Shown here: piece by piece, positions 6,199-13,622 of the stretch
How the letters are laid out: each line of letters starts with the position of its first letter
Position numbering within the stretch: the first letter of the stretch is position 1
Assembly (NCBI GenBank): GCA_021106665.1
Contig: JAIOTR010000167.1
Coordinates: forward strand, 1 to 17,965
Origin: Bacteroidales bacterium
GTDB lineage: Bacteria; Bacteroidota; Bacteroidia; Bacteroidales; JAADJA01
Reading direction: 5' to 3'
DNA length: 17,965 nt
The notes under the pieces: model-generated
What the model saw: only the letters and a program-made list of their open reading frames with translations
Databases searched by the model: none
Told to the model about the DNA's origin: nothing
Program-made: the position numbers and the translations under genes

Positions 6199-7563
6199 AT
6201 GAAAAAAGTTCTTTTATATCTGGCCGCTTTAGTAATTTTAGGTAGCTGTGGCAGTTCGGGAAATGGTGAGCTTGTTGGTGTGCAGAGTAGAAAACCGTTT
6301 TTCCAACCTACCCCTTATGGAATGGCTTATATTCCATTAGGTAGTTATACAATGGGTGTTGGTGATGAAGATGCTGCATATGCGCAAATTCACCAGCCCA
6401 AAACAGTAACCATTTCTGCTTTCTACATGGATGAAACAGAAATTACAAACAATGAATACCGGCAGTTTGTGAACTGGGTAAGGGATTCAATAGCCCGGGT
6501 ACTTTTAGGTGACATTTTACCTGAAGATTACCTCATTGAGGAGGACAGGAAAACAGGTGAAATGTTCGATCCGCCTTTCTTAAACTGGAGCACAAGAATT
6601 GACTGGGAGGGCGAAGAAGAAAAAGAGGTGCTTGAAGAGTTATTTCTTTCTGAAAATGAAAGATATTTCAGGAAAAAAGAAATTGACACCCGAAAACTTA
6701 ATTATGAATATTACTGGGTTGATCTAAAAGCAGCTTCCAGGAAAGATCATACACAAGATGGGAATCATGAGGCTGCCTCCCTGGCAAACCGCCCCCAGGG
6801 TTTACAAGACAGATCTGTTTATGTCAGAAAAGAGTTTATCAATGTCTATCCCGATACGCTGGTATGGCTTTTCGATTATTCATACTCTTTTAATGAACCT
6901 TTAACTCAAAAGTATTTCTGGCATCCGGCATACGATCATTATCCGGTAGTTGGTGTAAACTGGCGTCAGGCGAAAGCATTTTGCGTATGGAGAACACAGT
7001 TGAAAAACACATATCTTGCCCAGAAAAATGGACAAGCGAGCATCCACGATTTTCGCTTACCAACTGAAGCTGAGTGGGAATGGGCTTCAAGAGGTGGACA
7101 TGACTTTAATCCTTACCCATGGGGAGGACCTTATACAAGAAATGACAAGGGTTGTTTCCTTGGAAATTACAAGCCATTAAGAGGAAACTATACTGATGAC
7201 GGTGGTGCAACACCAATAATCGTAGCCCACTATCCGCCCAATGACTGGGGTTTGTATGACATGGCTGGAAATGTTGCAGAATGGACATCCGATGCATTTG
7301 ATGAATCTTCATATAATTTTACCTGGGACCTTAATCCGCATTACCAATATAATGCTGATGAGAATGATCCTCCCGTATTGAAAAGGAAGGTTATCAGGGG
7401 TGGATCATGGAAAGACGTTGGTCATTTTTTACAGGTAGCCACCCGTTCATACGAATACCAGGATACTGCAAAAGCATATATTGGATTTAGGTGTGTCGAA
7501 ACTTTCCTTGGAAGGCAAAAAGACGATAATCCTGCAAAAGCCTCGCATATTTATAAAAGATAA
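6199..7563 (+). CDS. gldK: T9SS ring lipoprotein GldK/PorK
   Basis: A 454-residue lipoprotein with a formylglycine-generating-enzyme-like (SUMF1) fold. In characterised T9SS, GldK/PorK forms, with GldN/PorN, a large periplasmic ring anchored to the outer membrane. The signal peptide ends in a lipobox LGSC with the lipidated Cys at 17. The FGE-type domain spans about 41-434: GMAYIPLGSYTMG (41-53), DETEITNNEYRQF (78-90), VVGVNWRQAKAFCVWR (250-265), RLPTEAEWEWASRGG (286-300), MAGNVAEW (355-362), RGGSW (400-404) and GFRCVE (429-434). A charged insertion at about 105-235, rich in Glu, Lys and Arg, interrupts the domain and is typical of GldK. GldJ is a related paralogue, but the position after porP and before gldL favours GldK. 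There are 82 bases from porP and 55 to gldL. Confidence 0.95.
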   Translation: MKKVLLYLAALVILGSCGSSGNGELVGVQSRKPFFQPTPYGMAYIPLGSYTMGVGDEDAAYAQIHQPKTVTISAFYMDETEITNNEYRQFVNWVRDSIARVLLGDILPEDYLIEEDRKTGEMFDPPFLNWSTRIDWEGEEEKEVLEELFLSENERYFRKKEIDTRKLNYEYYWVDLKAASRKDHTQDGNHEAASLANRPQGLQDRSVYVRKEFINVYPDTLVWLFDYSYSFNEPLTQKYFWHPAYDHYPVVGVNWRQAKAFCVWRTQLKNTYLAQKNGQASIHDFRLPTEAEWEWASRGGHDFNPYPWGGPYTRNDKGCFLGNYKPLRGNYTDDGGATPIIVAHYPPNDWGLYDMAGNVAEWTSDAFDESSYNFTWDLNPHYQYNADENDPPVLKRKVIRGGSWKDVGHFLQVATRSYEYQDTAKAYIGFRCVETFLGRQKDDNPAKASHIYKR

Positions 7564-7618
7564 TACCAAATCGAACTAAATAAAGTGTAAATCATTAATC
7601 AAATTTGTAAAATTAATC

Positions 7619-8803
7619 ATGGGATTAAGCAATATTGTTAAAAGTAGAGGATTTAGAAACTTCATGGCCAAATTGTATGGAATTGGCGCAGCAGTTGTTA
7701 TTTTGGGAGCCTTATTTAAAATTAACCACTATCAGGGTGCTGATATTATGCTGATTTTGGGGTTAGGTACGGAAGCTATTATTTTCTTCTTTTCAGCTTT
7801 TGAACCGCCTCATGTTGAGCCGGATTGGAGTTTAATTTATCCTGAACTTGCAGGTATGTACCACGGAGTATCATCCGAAATTGAGAGTGGTGATATCAAA
7901 TCAGAAGGTTTAACAGAGGATCTGGACAGGATGCTTGCGGATGCTAAGATAGGGCCGGAATTGATAGAAAGCCTTGGGCAGGGTCTTAGAAGTTTGAGTG
8001 ATAATACAAACAAGCTAAGTGATGTTTCAAATGCAACCATTGCAACCAATGAGTTCACAGAAAAAGTAAAAGGTGCAGCAGAATCTGTTGGGTCTTTGGC
8101 AGATTCTTATGACAAGCAGGCTGAAACCATAAATAAAGATATTAATGTATCTGAAGAATATTTGACTTCAATGAAAAATGCTTCAACTTCAGCTTCAAGT
8201 CTTTCTGATATCTATGCCAAAGCATCTGAATCATTGAAAAACGATCTGGGTGCTACAGAAGGTTTTGCAGAAAGTATCAAAGCTGCAACCCAATCAGCTG
8301 AAGAACTTACACGGAATTATAATAAATCTGCTGAAGTGCTCTCAAAATCTGCAGAGGCGCTTGATTTTACATCCTTTAAGGAGAATAATTACGGTGAGCA
8401 ATTGAATAAAATTTCCCAAAATCTTGCTTCATTAAATGCAGTATACGAAACGCAATTGCAGAACTCGAAAGAGCAAACAGCCTCATCCACTAAACTTCAG
8501 GAAGTGTTAGAGAAATTTGTTGCTAATCTTAATGGTTCGATTGATAATACATCGAAATATCAGGAAAACATGACAGCCCTGAATAATGTATTTCAGAATC
8601 AATTACAAAGTACTTCTGATCAGGTTGAAACCTCAGGAAAATTAAAAAATACTTTAGACCAATTCCTGAATAAATTGAATGATTCAGCTGATAAAACAAT
8701 TAAATATAACGAAGAGTTAGACAATCTTTCGAAGAAAGTAGCTGCCCTAAACACCGTTTACGGGAATATGCTATCAGCAATGAATGTTAAGTCAGATAGT
8801 TAA
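7619..8803 (+). CDS. gldL: T9SS motor protein GldL/PorL with extended coiled-coil tail
   Basis: The inner-membrane motor subunit that surrounds GldM and uses the proton gradient to drive type IX secretion and gliding. Two membrane helices are visible, about 21-38 and 42-62, followed by FEPPHVEPDWSLIYPEL (61-77), the family block. Residues matching those reported as important in F. johnsoniae GldL are present: K34 and H37 (ALFKINH), and Glu52 and Glu62 (GTEAIIFF, SAFEPP). At 394 residues it is much longer than the homologues I recall (about 215 in F. johnsoniae, about 310 in P. gingivalis). The extra length is a Ser-, Asn- and Ala-rich, probably helical cytoplasmic tail with internal repeats (35-residue units at 126-264; LN.V....L units at 269-385). 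There are 47 bases to gldM. Confidence 0.95.
   Translation: MGLSNIVKSRGFRNFMAKLYGIGAAVVILGALFKINHYQGADIMLILGLGTEAIIFFFSAFEPPHVEPDWSLIYPELAGMYHGVSSEIESGDIKSEGLTEDLDRMLADAKIGPELIESLGQGLRSLSDNTNKLSDVSNATIATNEFTEKVKGAAESVGSLADSYDKQAETINKDINVSEEYLTSMKNASTSASSLSDIYAKASESLKNDLGATEGFAESIKAATQSAEELTRNYNKSAEVLSKSAEALDFTSFKENNYGEQLNKISQNLASLNAVYETQLQNSKEQTASSTKLQEVLEKFVANLNGSIDNTSKYQENMTALNNVFQNQLQSTSDQVETSGKLKNTLDQFLNKLNDSADKTIKYNEELDNLSKKVAALNTVYGNMLSAMNVKSDS
7994..8410 (+). repeat. Coding repeat: 35-residue units in the GldL tail
   Basis: Encodes GldL residues 126-264 as four consecutive units of 34, 35, 35 and 35 residues. Units begin LSDNTNKLSD (126), LADSYDKQAE (160), LSDIYAKASE (195) and LTRNYNKSAE (230). 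The first three end in a small, Ala/Ser-rich stretch (KGAAESVGS, KNASTSASS, KAATQSAEE). The fourth diverges after about 20 residues. Thirty-five is five heptads, fitting a coiled coil. At DNA level the units have diverged, so the repeat is old rather than a recent tandem duplication. Confidence 0.7.
8423..8773 (+). repeat. Coding repeat: 49/56-residue units in the GldL tail
   Basis: Encodes GldL residues 269-385. The motif recurs as LASLNAVYETQL (269), MTALNNVFQNQL (318) and VAALNTVYGNML (374). The spacings are 49 and 56 residues, seven and eight heptads. Between copies the pattern 'S.KL...L..F...LN.S.D.T.KY.E' is shared: residues 290-316 against 339-366. Confidence 0.7.
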
Positions 8804-8850
8804 CAGGAATAATTAGCCTAAAAATCAAAAAATAAAAAGAAGAATTATAG

Positions 8851-10449
8851 ATGGCTGGATATAAGGAAACCCCACGGCAGAAGATGATAGCCATGATGTA
8901 CCTGGTACTGACTGCATTATTAGCTCTTAATGTTTCTCGAGAAATTTTAAGTGCTTTTCTTATCGTGAACGAAAGTATGGAAATCACAAATAAACAGTTT
9001 TCCGCTAAGGTTAATGAGATCTATGCTGATTTTGAAGAACAAAATACCATTAACCCTAATAAGGTAGGGGAATATTGGGAAAAAGCAAAAAAGGCGAAAA
9101 ATATATCAACAAACTTAGTAAATTATCTTGATGACTTGAAAGCTCAGGTAATATCCCAAACTGAAGGTATCACATTAGAAGAGGCGGATACTATAAACTT
9201 GGCAATGGTTAAAAAGAAAGATAATTTTGATGATCCGACAAATTTTTTCGTAGGTACAGATACGAAAAGAGGCGAAGCTGTTGCTCTGTTGGATAGCATA
9301 ACCTTGTTCAAAGATAACTTATTAAGCCTCATTAGTGAAAAAGACAGAGAAGGTTTTGATTTGGGCTTAAAAACAGATGGTGATTATAAAAATGCAGACG
9401 GTAAATCAGAATCCTGGGCAATGCATCATTTTTATCATACCATCCTCGCTGCTGATATTACTATCCTTAACAAATTTATAGCTGAAGTTTACAATGCCGA
9501 AGCAAACGTTGTAAACTATTTATATTCTTCTATTTCTGAAGAAGATTTTAAATTTGACACAATTAGCGGAGAAGTATTACCCAAAAGTAATTACATTTTT
9601 CAGGGTGATGAATATTCGGCTAAAATTTTTGTTGCTGCCTTCGATACTAAACAAGACCCGGATGTTTATATTATGGAGGGAGCAGATACGCTACTTTTGG
9701 ATCAAATTGACAGAGCTAAAAAAATTGACACAAAGCACGGTAAAGGAATATATACTCTGCCGGCAAGTTCTGAAGGTACCAAAAAATACGCAGGTTTAAT
9801 CAGGATAACAACACCTTGGGGTGCACATAAATATTATCATTTTAAACACGAATACATTGTTGCCAAACCTTCGGCAACGGTTTCTGCTGATAAAATGAAT
9901 GTATTTTACAGGGGAGTTGATAACCCAGTATCTATTTCTGCATCAGGTAAAGCGGATGCTCAATTAAAGCCCTCAATTTCTGCCGGAAAATTAAACAGGA
10001 ATCAGAATGGATGGGTCGTTAGTAATCTTCCACCTGAAGCATATGAAACTACAATAAGGATTTATGCTGATGATAATGGCGGAAGAAAATTTATGGGAGA
10101 ACAATTATTCAGGGTAAAAAGACTGCCTGACCCTATTGCAAAAGTAATCGGATCGGATGACGGAAAAATTTCAATGAGAAAAATGCTGGCAAATCCATTT
10201 TTATTATGTCAATTGCCTGAATGGGTAGATTTTGAATACGATTTTAAAGTGACATCATTTACCATGTTTATCCCTAAGGGCGGTGGATATTTTGTTACTG
10301 AAAAAGCTGAAAGCCAATTATACACTGATAAAATGAAAAACCAGATACAATCTTTAAAAAAGAATGATGTGATTGTATTTCGTGATATAAAAGTTAGGGG
10401 ACCAGAGGGGCCTCGTAAAATTGAATCAATTAATATTACAATAAACTAA
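8851..10449 (+). CDS. gldM: T9SS motor protein GldM/PorM
   Basis: A 532-residue inner-membrane protein. In the T9SS motor a GldM dimer has one helix per chain inside the GldL ring and a long periplasmic arm that reaches the GldK/GldN ring. The N-terminal block KETPRQKMIAMMYLVLTALLALNVS (5-29) is the near-invariant GldM signature and contains the single membrane helix (about 11-28). Arg9 matches the conserved cytoplasmic Arg thought to pair with the GldL glutamates. The rest is periplasmic: a helical N-terminal domain (about 35-225) then three smaller beta-rich domains, including ATVSADKMNVFYRGVDNPVSIS (342-363). The C-terminal domain, about 430-532, contains PKGGGYF. The length is normal. The gldN start follows the stop by only 12 bases, so the two are tightly coupled. 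Confidence 0.96.
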   Translation: MAGYKETPRQKMIAMMYLVLTALLALNVSREILSAFLIVNESMEITNKQFSAKVNEIYADFEEQNTINPNKVGEYWEKAKKAKNISTNLVNYLDDLKAQVISQTEGITLEEADTINLAMVKKKDNFDDPTNFFVGTDTKRGEAVALLDSITLFKDNLLSLISEKDREGFDLGLKTDGDYKNADGKSESWAMHHFYHTILAADITILNKFIAEVYNAEANVVNYLYSSISEEDFKFDTISGEVLPKSNYIFQGDEYSAKIFVAAFDTKQDPDVYIMEGADTLLLDQIDRAKKIDTKHGKGIYTLPASSEGTKKYAGLIRITTPWGAHKYYHFKHEYIVAKPSATVSADKMNVFYRGVDNPVSISASGKADAQLKPSISAGKLNRNQNGWVVSNLPPEAYETTIRIYADDNGGRKFMGEQLFRVKRLPDPIAKVIGSDDGKISMRKMLANPFLLCQLPEWVDFEYDFKVTSFTMFIPKGGGYFVTEKAESQLYTDKMKNQIQSLKKNDVIVFRDIKVRGPEGPRKIESINITIN

Positions 10450-10451
10450 TT

Positions 10452-10456
10452 GGAGG
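10452..10456 (+). promoter_or_regulatory. Shine-Dalgarno-like GGAGG deciding the gldN start
   Basis: GGAGG lies five bases before ATG 10462, an unusually canonical ribosome-binding site for the Bacteroidota, where such sites are weak or absent. No comparable site is seen before porP, gldK, gldL or gldM. It favours ATG 10462 over TTG 10450. Confidence 0.6.
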
Positions 10457-10461
10457 TTTTT

Positions 10462-11316
10462 ATGAAAACTACAATAAGTATAATAATATTGGCGGGAATG
10501 ATAATAGGAATCAATTCCACATCCGTAGCTCAGATTCTGGATAGCCCGCGCGATGGTGTTTTTGATGAAATCCATTTACAGGAGAAAAAACCAATCCCAT
10601 ATTATCCGGTAAGGGAAGCGGATGTAATATGGAAAAAAAGAATTTGGAGGATCATGGATCTTCGTCAGAAAATGAACCATCCTTTTTATTATCCGGAGAC
10701 ACCTCAGAAAGGCTGGAAAAATTTTATGACCGTAATAATGGACGCCATCAGGGAGGGGACAATAACCGCTTATGATCCTTCAAAAGATGACCAATTCCTG
10801 GTTCCGTTAACCTATCAGGAAATTGAAAAAAAATTCACCCGTACTGATACTGTACCCATTGTTGACCCAAATAATCCGCAAAGAATATTAAGATATGAGG
10901 TCGTAAAAGAGGATTTTGACCCATCTGAAGTACAACGGATCAAACTTAAAGAAGACTGGTTCTTTGATAAACAGCGTTCGGTTATGGATGTGAGGGTTTT
11001 GGGTATTTGCCCGGTTAGAAATCTGTACGATGATGATGGAAATTATTTCGGTCTGGAAGAAATGTTTTGGATTTATTATCCCGAAGCAAGGCCGGTATTT
11101 GCACAGTCCATTGTATTTAACAGAAGCAACAGCGCCGAAGAACGAACTTACGATGAATTATTCTGGAAGAGAATGTTTGGAAGCTACGTATATAAAGAAG
11201 AAAATGTTTACAATAGGGAAATAACCGATTATGCATCTGGAATGGATGCCCTGCTGGAAGCAGAGAGGATCAAAAACGAGCTTTTCGAATTTGAGCATGA
11301 ACTCTGGGAATTCTAA
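10462..11316 (+). CDS. gldN: T9SS ring protein GldN/PorN
   Basis: A 284-residue periplasmic protein that partners GldK/PorK in the T9SS ring and is essential for secretion. A Sec signal peptide is visible from the ATG at 10462 (MKTTISIIILAGMIIGINSTSVAQ, cut after VA). Family blocks follow: READVIWKKRIWRIMDLRQKMNHPFYYP, GWKNFMTVIMDAIREG, LKEDWFFDKQRSVMDVRVLGICPV and RNSNSAEERTYDELFWKRMF-like RSNSAEERTYDELFWKRMF. The frame also opens at TTG 10450, directly after the gldM stop, but that start would put the Shine-Dalgarno-like GGAGG (10452-10456) inside the gene; ATG 10462 sits five bases after it and gives a standard signal peptide. This is the last gene of the operon; the terminator follows 18 bases after the stop. 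Confidence 0.95.
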   Translation: MKTTISIIILAGMIIGINSTSVAQILDSPRDGVFDEIHLQEKKPIPYYPVREADVIWKKRIWRIMDLRQKMNHPFYYPETPQKGWKNFMTVIMDAIREGTITAYDPSKDDQFLVPLTYQEIEKKFTRTDTVPIVDPNNPQRILRYEVVKEDFDPSEVQRIKLKEDWFFDKQRSVMDVRVLGICPVRNLYDDDGNYFGLEEMFWIYYPEARPVFAQSIVFNRSNSAEERTYDELFWKRMFGSYVYKEENVYNREITDYASGMDALLEAERIKNELFEFEHELWEF

Positions 11317-11334
11317 ATTTGAAAATATATGTAC

Positions 11335-11365
11335 AAACTCCTCCAATACGGGGGAGTTTTTTTTT
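11335..11365 (+). terminator. Intrinsic terminator of the T9SS operon
   Basis: Stem AAACTCCTCC (11335-11344) pairs with GGGGGAGTTT (11350-11359), with one U-G wobble and a five-base loop AATAC. A run of nine T (11357-11365) overlaps and follows the stem. It lies 18 bases after the gldN stop and separates the operon from recG. This is the only strong intrinsic terminator in the window. Confidence 0.9.
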
Positions 11366-11395
11366 GCCAGAATTGCTGCTAATTCTATAATTTTG
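11363..11395 (+). promoter_or_regulatory. recG promoter overlapping the terminator T-run
   Basis: TAATTTTG (11388-11395) is a full match to TAnnTTTG. TTTG (11363-11366), formed by the last three T of the T9SS terminator and the next G, lies 21 bases upstream. The expected start near 11399-11402 gives a leader of about 13-16 bases before recG. Confidence 0.55.
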
Positions 11396-11414
11396 TCGAA
11401 ACCATTGCTTTCAG

Positions 11415-13523
11415 ATGAAAACTGTTGATATTCTGGATACACCAATTGAATACCTGAAAGGGGTTGGTCCTAAACGGGCTGAAGTGCTGAAAAAAGAACT
11501 AAATATTTTCACTTTCGACCACCTGCTGAATTATTTTCCTTTCCGCTATATCGACAGAAGTAAATTCTATAAAATCAATGATATCCAAAGTGATGTTGCT
11601 TATATCCAGATTACCGGGAAAATAATTTCCATTCAAAAATTGGGAAAGCCAAGATCGGAACGCCTTGTTGCCCTATTCCAGGATAATACAGGAACGATAG
11701 AGCTGGTTTGGTTTAAAGGTGTAAAATGGATGATCAACAAGCTTACCGCAAACGAAGAGTATGTTGTTTTTGGAAAACCGGCCTGGTTTAATGGCAAATA
11801 TAATATCCCTCATCCGGAGATCGAAGCTGTTTCTGAACAGAAAATAGACCTTGGAGAAAAGTTGCAGCCATTTTATCCTTCCACTGAAAAATTAAAATCC
11901 AGGGGGCTGGACAGCAAAGGAATCAGTAAGTTAACCAGAACGTTAATAGCTCAGGTTAAAGATGCTATTAAAGAAACACTATCGGATCAAATCCTGAATA
12001 AACTAAAATTGACCCCAAGAGATGAAGCTTTGTTGAATATTCACTATCCAAAAGACCAAAAAATATTAGACAAAGTAAGAGCCCGGTTAATATTTGAGGA
12101 ATTGTTCTTTATTCAATTGAATTTGTTGAAGCTAAAACTCCTTCGAATAGAAAAAATCAGAGGGCATAAATTTCCAGTCGTTGGTGACTATTTGAATAAT
12201 TTTTTCCACCATAAACTTCCTTTTGAATTGACCAATGCTCAAAAGAGGGTTGTCAAAGAAATCCGGGCAGATATTGGTTCCGGCATACAAATGAACAGGT
12301 TGTTGCAGGGTGATGTTGGAAGCGGTAAAACACTTGTAGCTTTGATGTCGATGCTGATTGCGCTGGATAATAATTTTCAGGCGTGTTTAATGGCTCCAAC
12401 AGAAATACTTGCCAAGCAACATTTTGAGTCAGTTACAAAAATGTTATCGGGACTTGGGATTAACACAAGATTGTTTACCGGTTCGACAAAAGCAAAAGAT
12501 AGAAAAGAGATACATGCTAATCTGAATGAAGGAAACCTGCAAATTCTCATCGGCACACATGCTTTAATTGAAGATACAGTCATATTTAAAAATCTTGGAC
12601 TGGTAGTAATTGATGAGCAGCATCGGTTCGGTGTTGCCCAAAGAGCACGGCTGTGGAAGAAAAATATTATTCCACCTCATGTTTTGGTAATGACTGCAAC
12701 ACCCATACCCCGAACATTGGCCATGACTTTGTATGGGGATCTGGATGTATCTGTTATTGACGAATTACCACCCGGCAGAAAGTCAATCAAAACAGCACAA
12801 TATTTCGACAAAGACCGTTTAAAAGTGTTTGGTTTTCTTAAAAAACAAATCAAAAAAGGCAGACAGGCTTATATTGTTTATCCGCTAATCCAGGAATCGG
12901 AAAAGCTGGATTTAAAAGACCTGATGGATGGATACGAAAGCATTACACGAGCCTTTCCTTTGCCGGAATATGCCGTGAGCATGGTACATGGGAAGATGAG
13001 CACAAAAGACAAGGATTATGAAATGGGCCGCTTTATAAAAGGAAAAACACAGATTATGGTGGCTACAACCGTTATCGAGGTAGGAGTTGATATTCCGAAT
13101 GCCTCTGTAATGGTTATTGAAAATGCCGAACGCTTTGGTTTATCGCAATTGCACCAGCTGAGGGGACGTGTTGGCAGAGGCTCTGATCAATCATTTTGTA
13201 TTTTGATGGCAAAAGATATGCTTACCAACGATGGGAGAGAACGGATTCATACGATGGTCAAAACCACTGACGGTTTTGAAATAGCTGAAGTTGATTTAAA
13301 ACTTCGGGGACCCGGTGACTTGCAGGGAACCCAACAAAGCGGAATCCTTGATTTAAAAATAGCCGATATCATCAAAGATGAAAAAATATTAAAATACGGA
13401 AGAAACCTGGCCATTGAAATCCTTAAAGATGATCCTCATCTTGAATTAAAAGAAAACCAGCCCATATCCAATCATCTGAAGTATCTTTCCAGAAACAAGC
13501 CCAATTGGAGTTTGATAAGTTAG
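11415..13523 (+). CDS. recG: ATP-dependent DNA helicase RecG
   Basis: A 702-residue superfamily 2 helicase that remodels stalled replication forks and branched recombination intermediates. The N-terminal wedge domain contains the OB-fold: PIEYLKGVGPKRAEVL (10-25), then about 60-150. The helicase core starts near 270. Motif I (Walker A) is GDVGSGKT (299-306), motif Ia is MAPTEILAKQHF (326-337), motif II is the DEQH box (400-403), followed by RFGVAQR, and motif III is TATPIPRT (427-434). The second RecA-like domain holds VATTVIEVGVDIPNA (549-563) and motif VI QLRGRVGRG (581-589). The C-terminal TRG region has LKLRGPGDLQGTQQSG (628-643). The length is normal. The ATG at 11415 fits the family start and the nearby promoter. 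No functional link to the T9SS operon upstream is implied. Confidence 0.97.
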   Translation: MKTVDILDTPIEYLKGVGPKRAEVLKKELNIFTFDHLLNYFPFRYIDRSKFYKINDIQSDVAYIQITGKIISIQKLGKPRSERLVALFQDNTGTIELVWFKGVKWMINKLTANEEYVVFGKPAWFNGKYNIPHPEIEAVSEQKIDLGEKLQPFYPSTEKLKSRGLDSKGISKLTRTLIAQVKDAIKETLSDQILNKLKLTPRDEALLNIHYPKDQKILDKVRARLIFEELFFIQLNLLKLKLLRIEKIRGHKFPVVGDYLNNFFHHKLPFELTNAQKRVVKEIRADIGSGIQMNRLLQGDVGSGKTLVALMSMLIALDNNFQACLMAPTEILAKQHFESVTKMLSGLGINTRLFTGSTKAKDRKEIHANLNEGNLQILIGTHALIEDTVIFKNLGLVVIDEQHRFGVAQRARLWKKNIIPPHVLVMTATPIPRTLAMTLYGDLDVSVIDELPPGRKSIKTAQYFDKDRLKVFGFLKKQIKKGRQAYIVYPLIQESEKLDLKDLMDGYESITRAFPLPEYAVSMVHGKMSTKDKDYEMGRFIKGKTQIMVATTVIEVGVDIPNASVMVIENAERFGLSQLHQLRGRVGRGSDQSFCILMAKDMLTNDGRERIHTMVKTTDGFEIAEVDLKLRGPGDLQGTQQSGILDLKIADIIKDEKILKYGRNLAIEILKDDPHLELKENQPISNHLKYLSRNKPNWSLIS

Positions 13524-13535
13524 ATTGCTAAAATT

Positions 13536-13553
13536 TAAACAGCAGTCTGTTTA
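13536..13553. repeat. Small hairpin after recG
   Basis: TAAACAG (13536-13542) and CTGTTTA (13547-13553) form a seven-pair stem with a four-base loop, 13 bases after the recG stop. No T-run follows, so as a terminator it would be weak. Confidence 0.35.
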
Positions 13554-13590
13554 CACTTCACTATTTCCAATATTTAATTGATATAAATCT

Positions 13591-13598
13591 TACTTTTG
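13591..13598 (+). promoter_or_regulatory. pheT -7 promoter box
   Basis: TACTTTTG is a full match to TAnnTTTG, the same sequence as the glyS and yitT boxes. The -33 TTTG is not clear. The expected start near 13602-13605 gives a leader of about 20 bases before the ATG at 13623. Confidence 0.55.
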
Positions 13599-13622
13599 CA
13601 ACTTCTTAAATACTGATCATCA

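Noticed and set aside
10450..10461. TTG at 10450 as the gldN start
   Set aside because: It would place the GGAGG site inside the gene and add four residues before a complete signal peptide; ATG 10462 is better.
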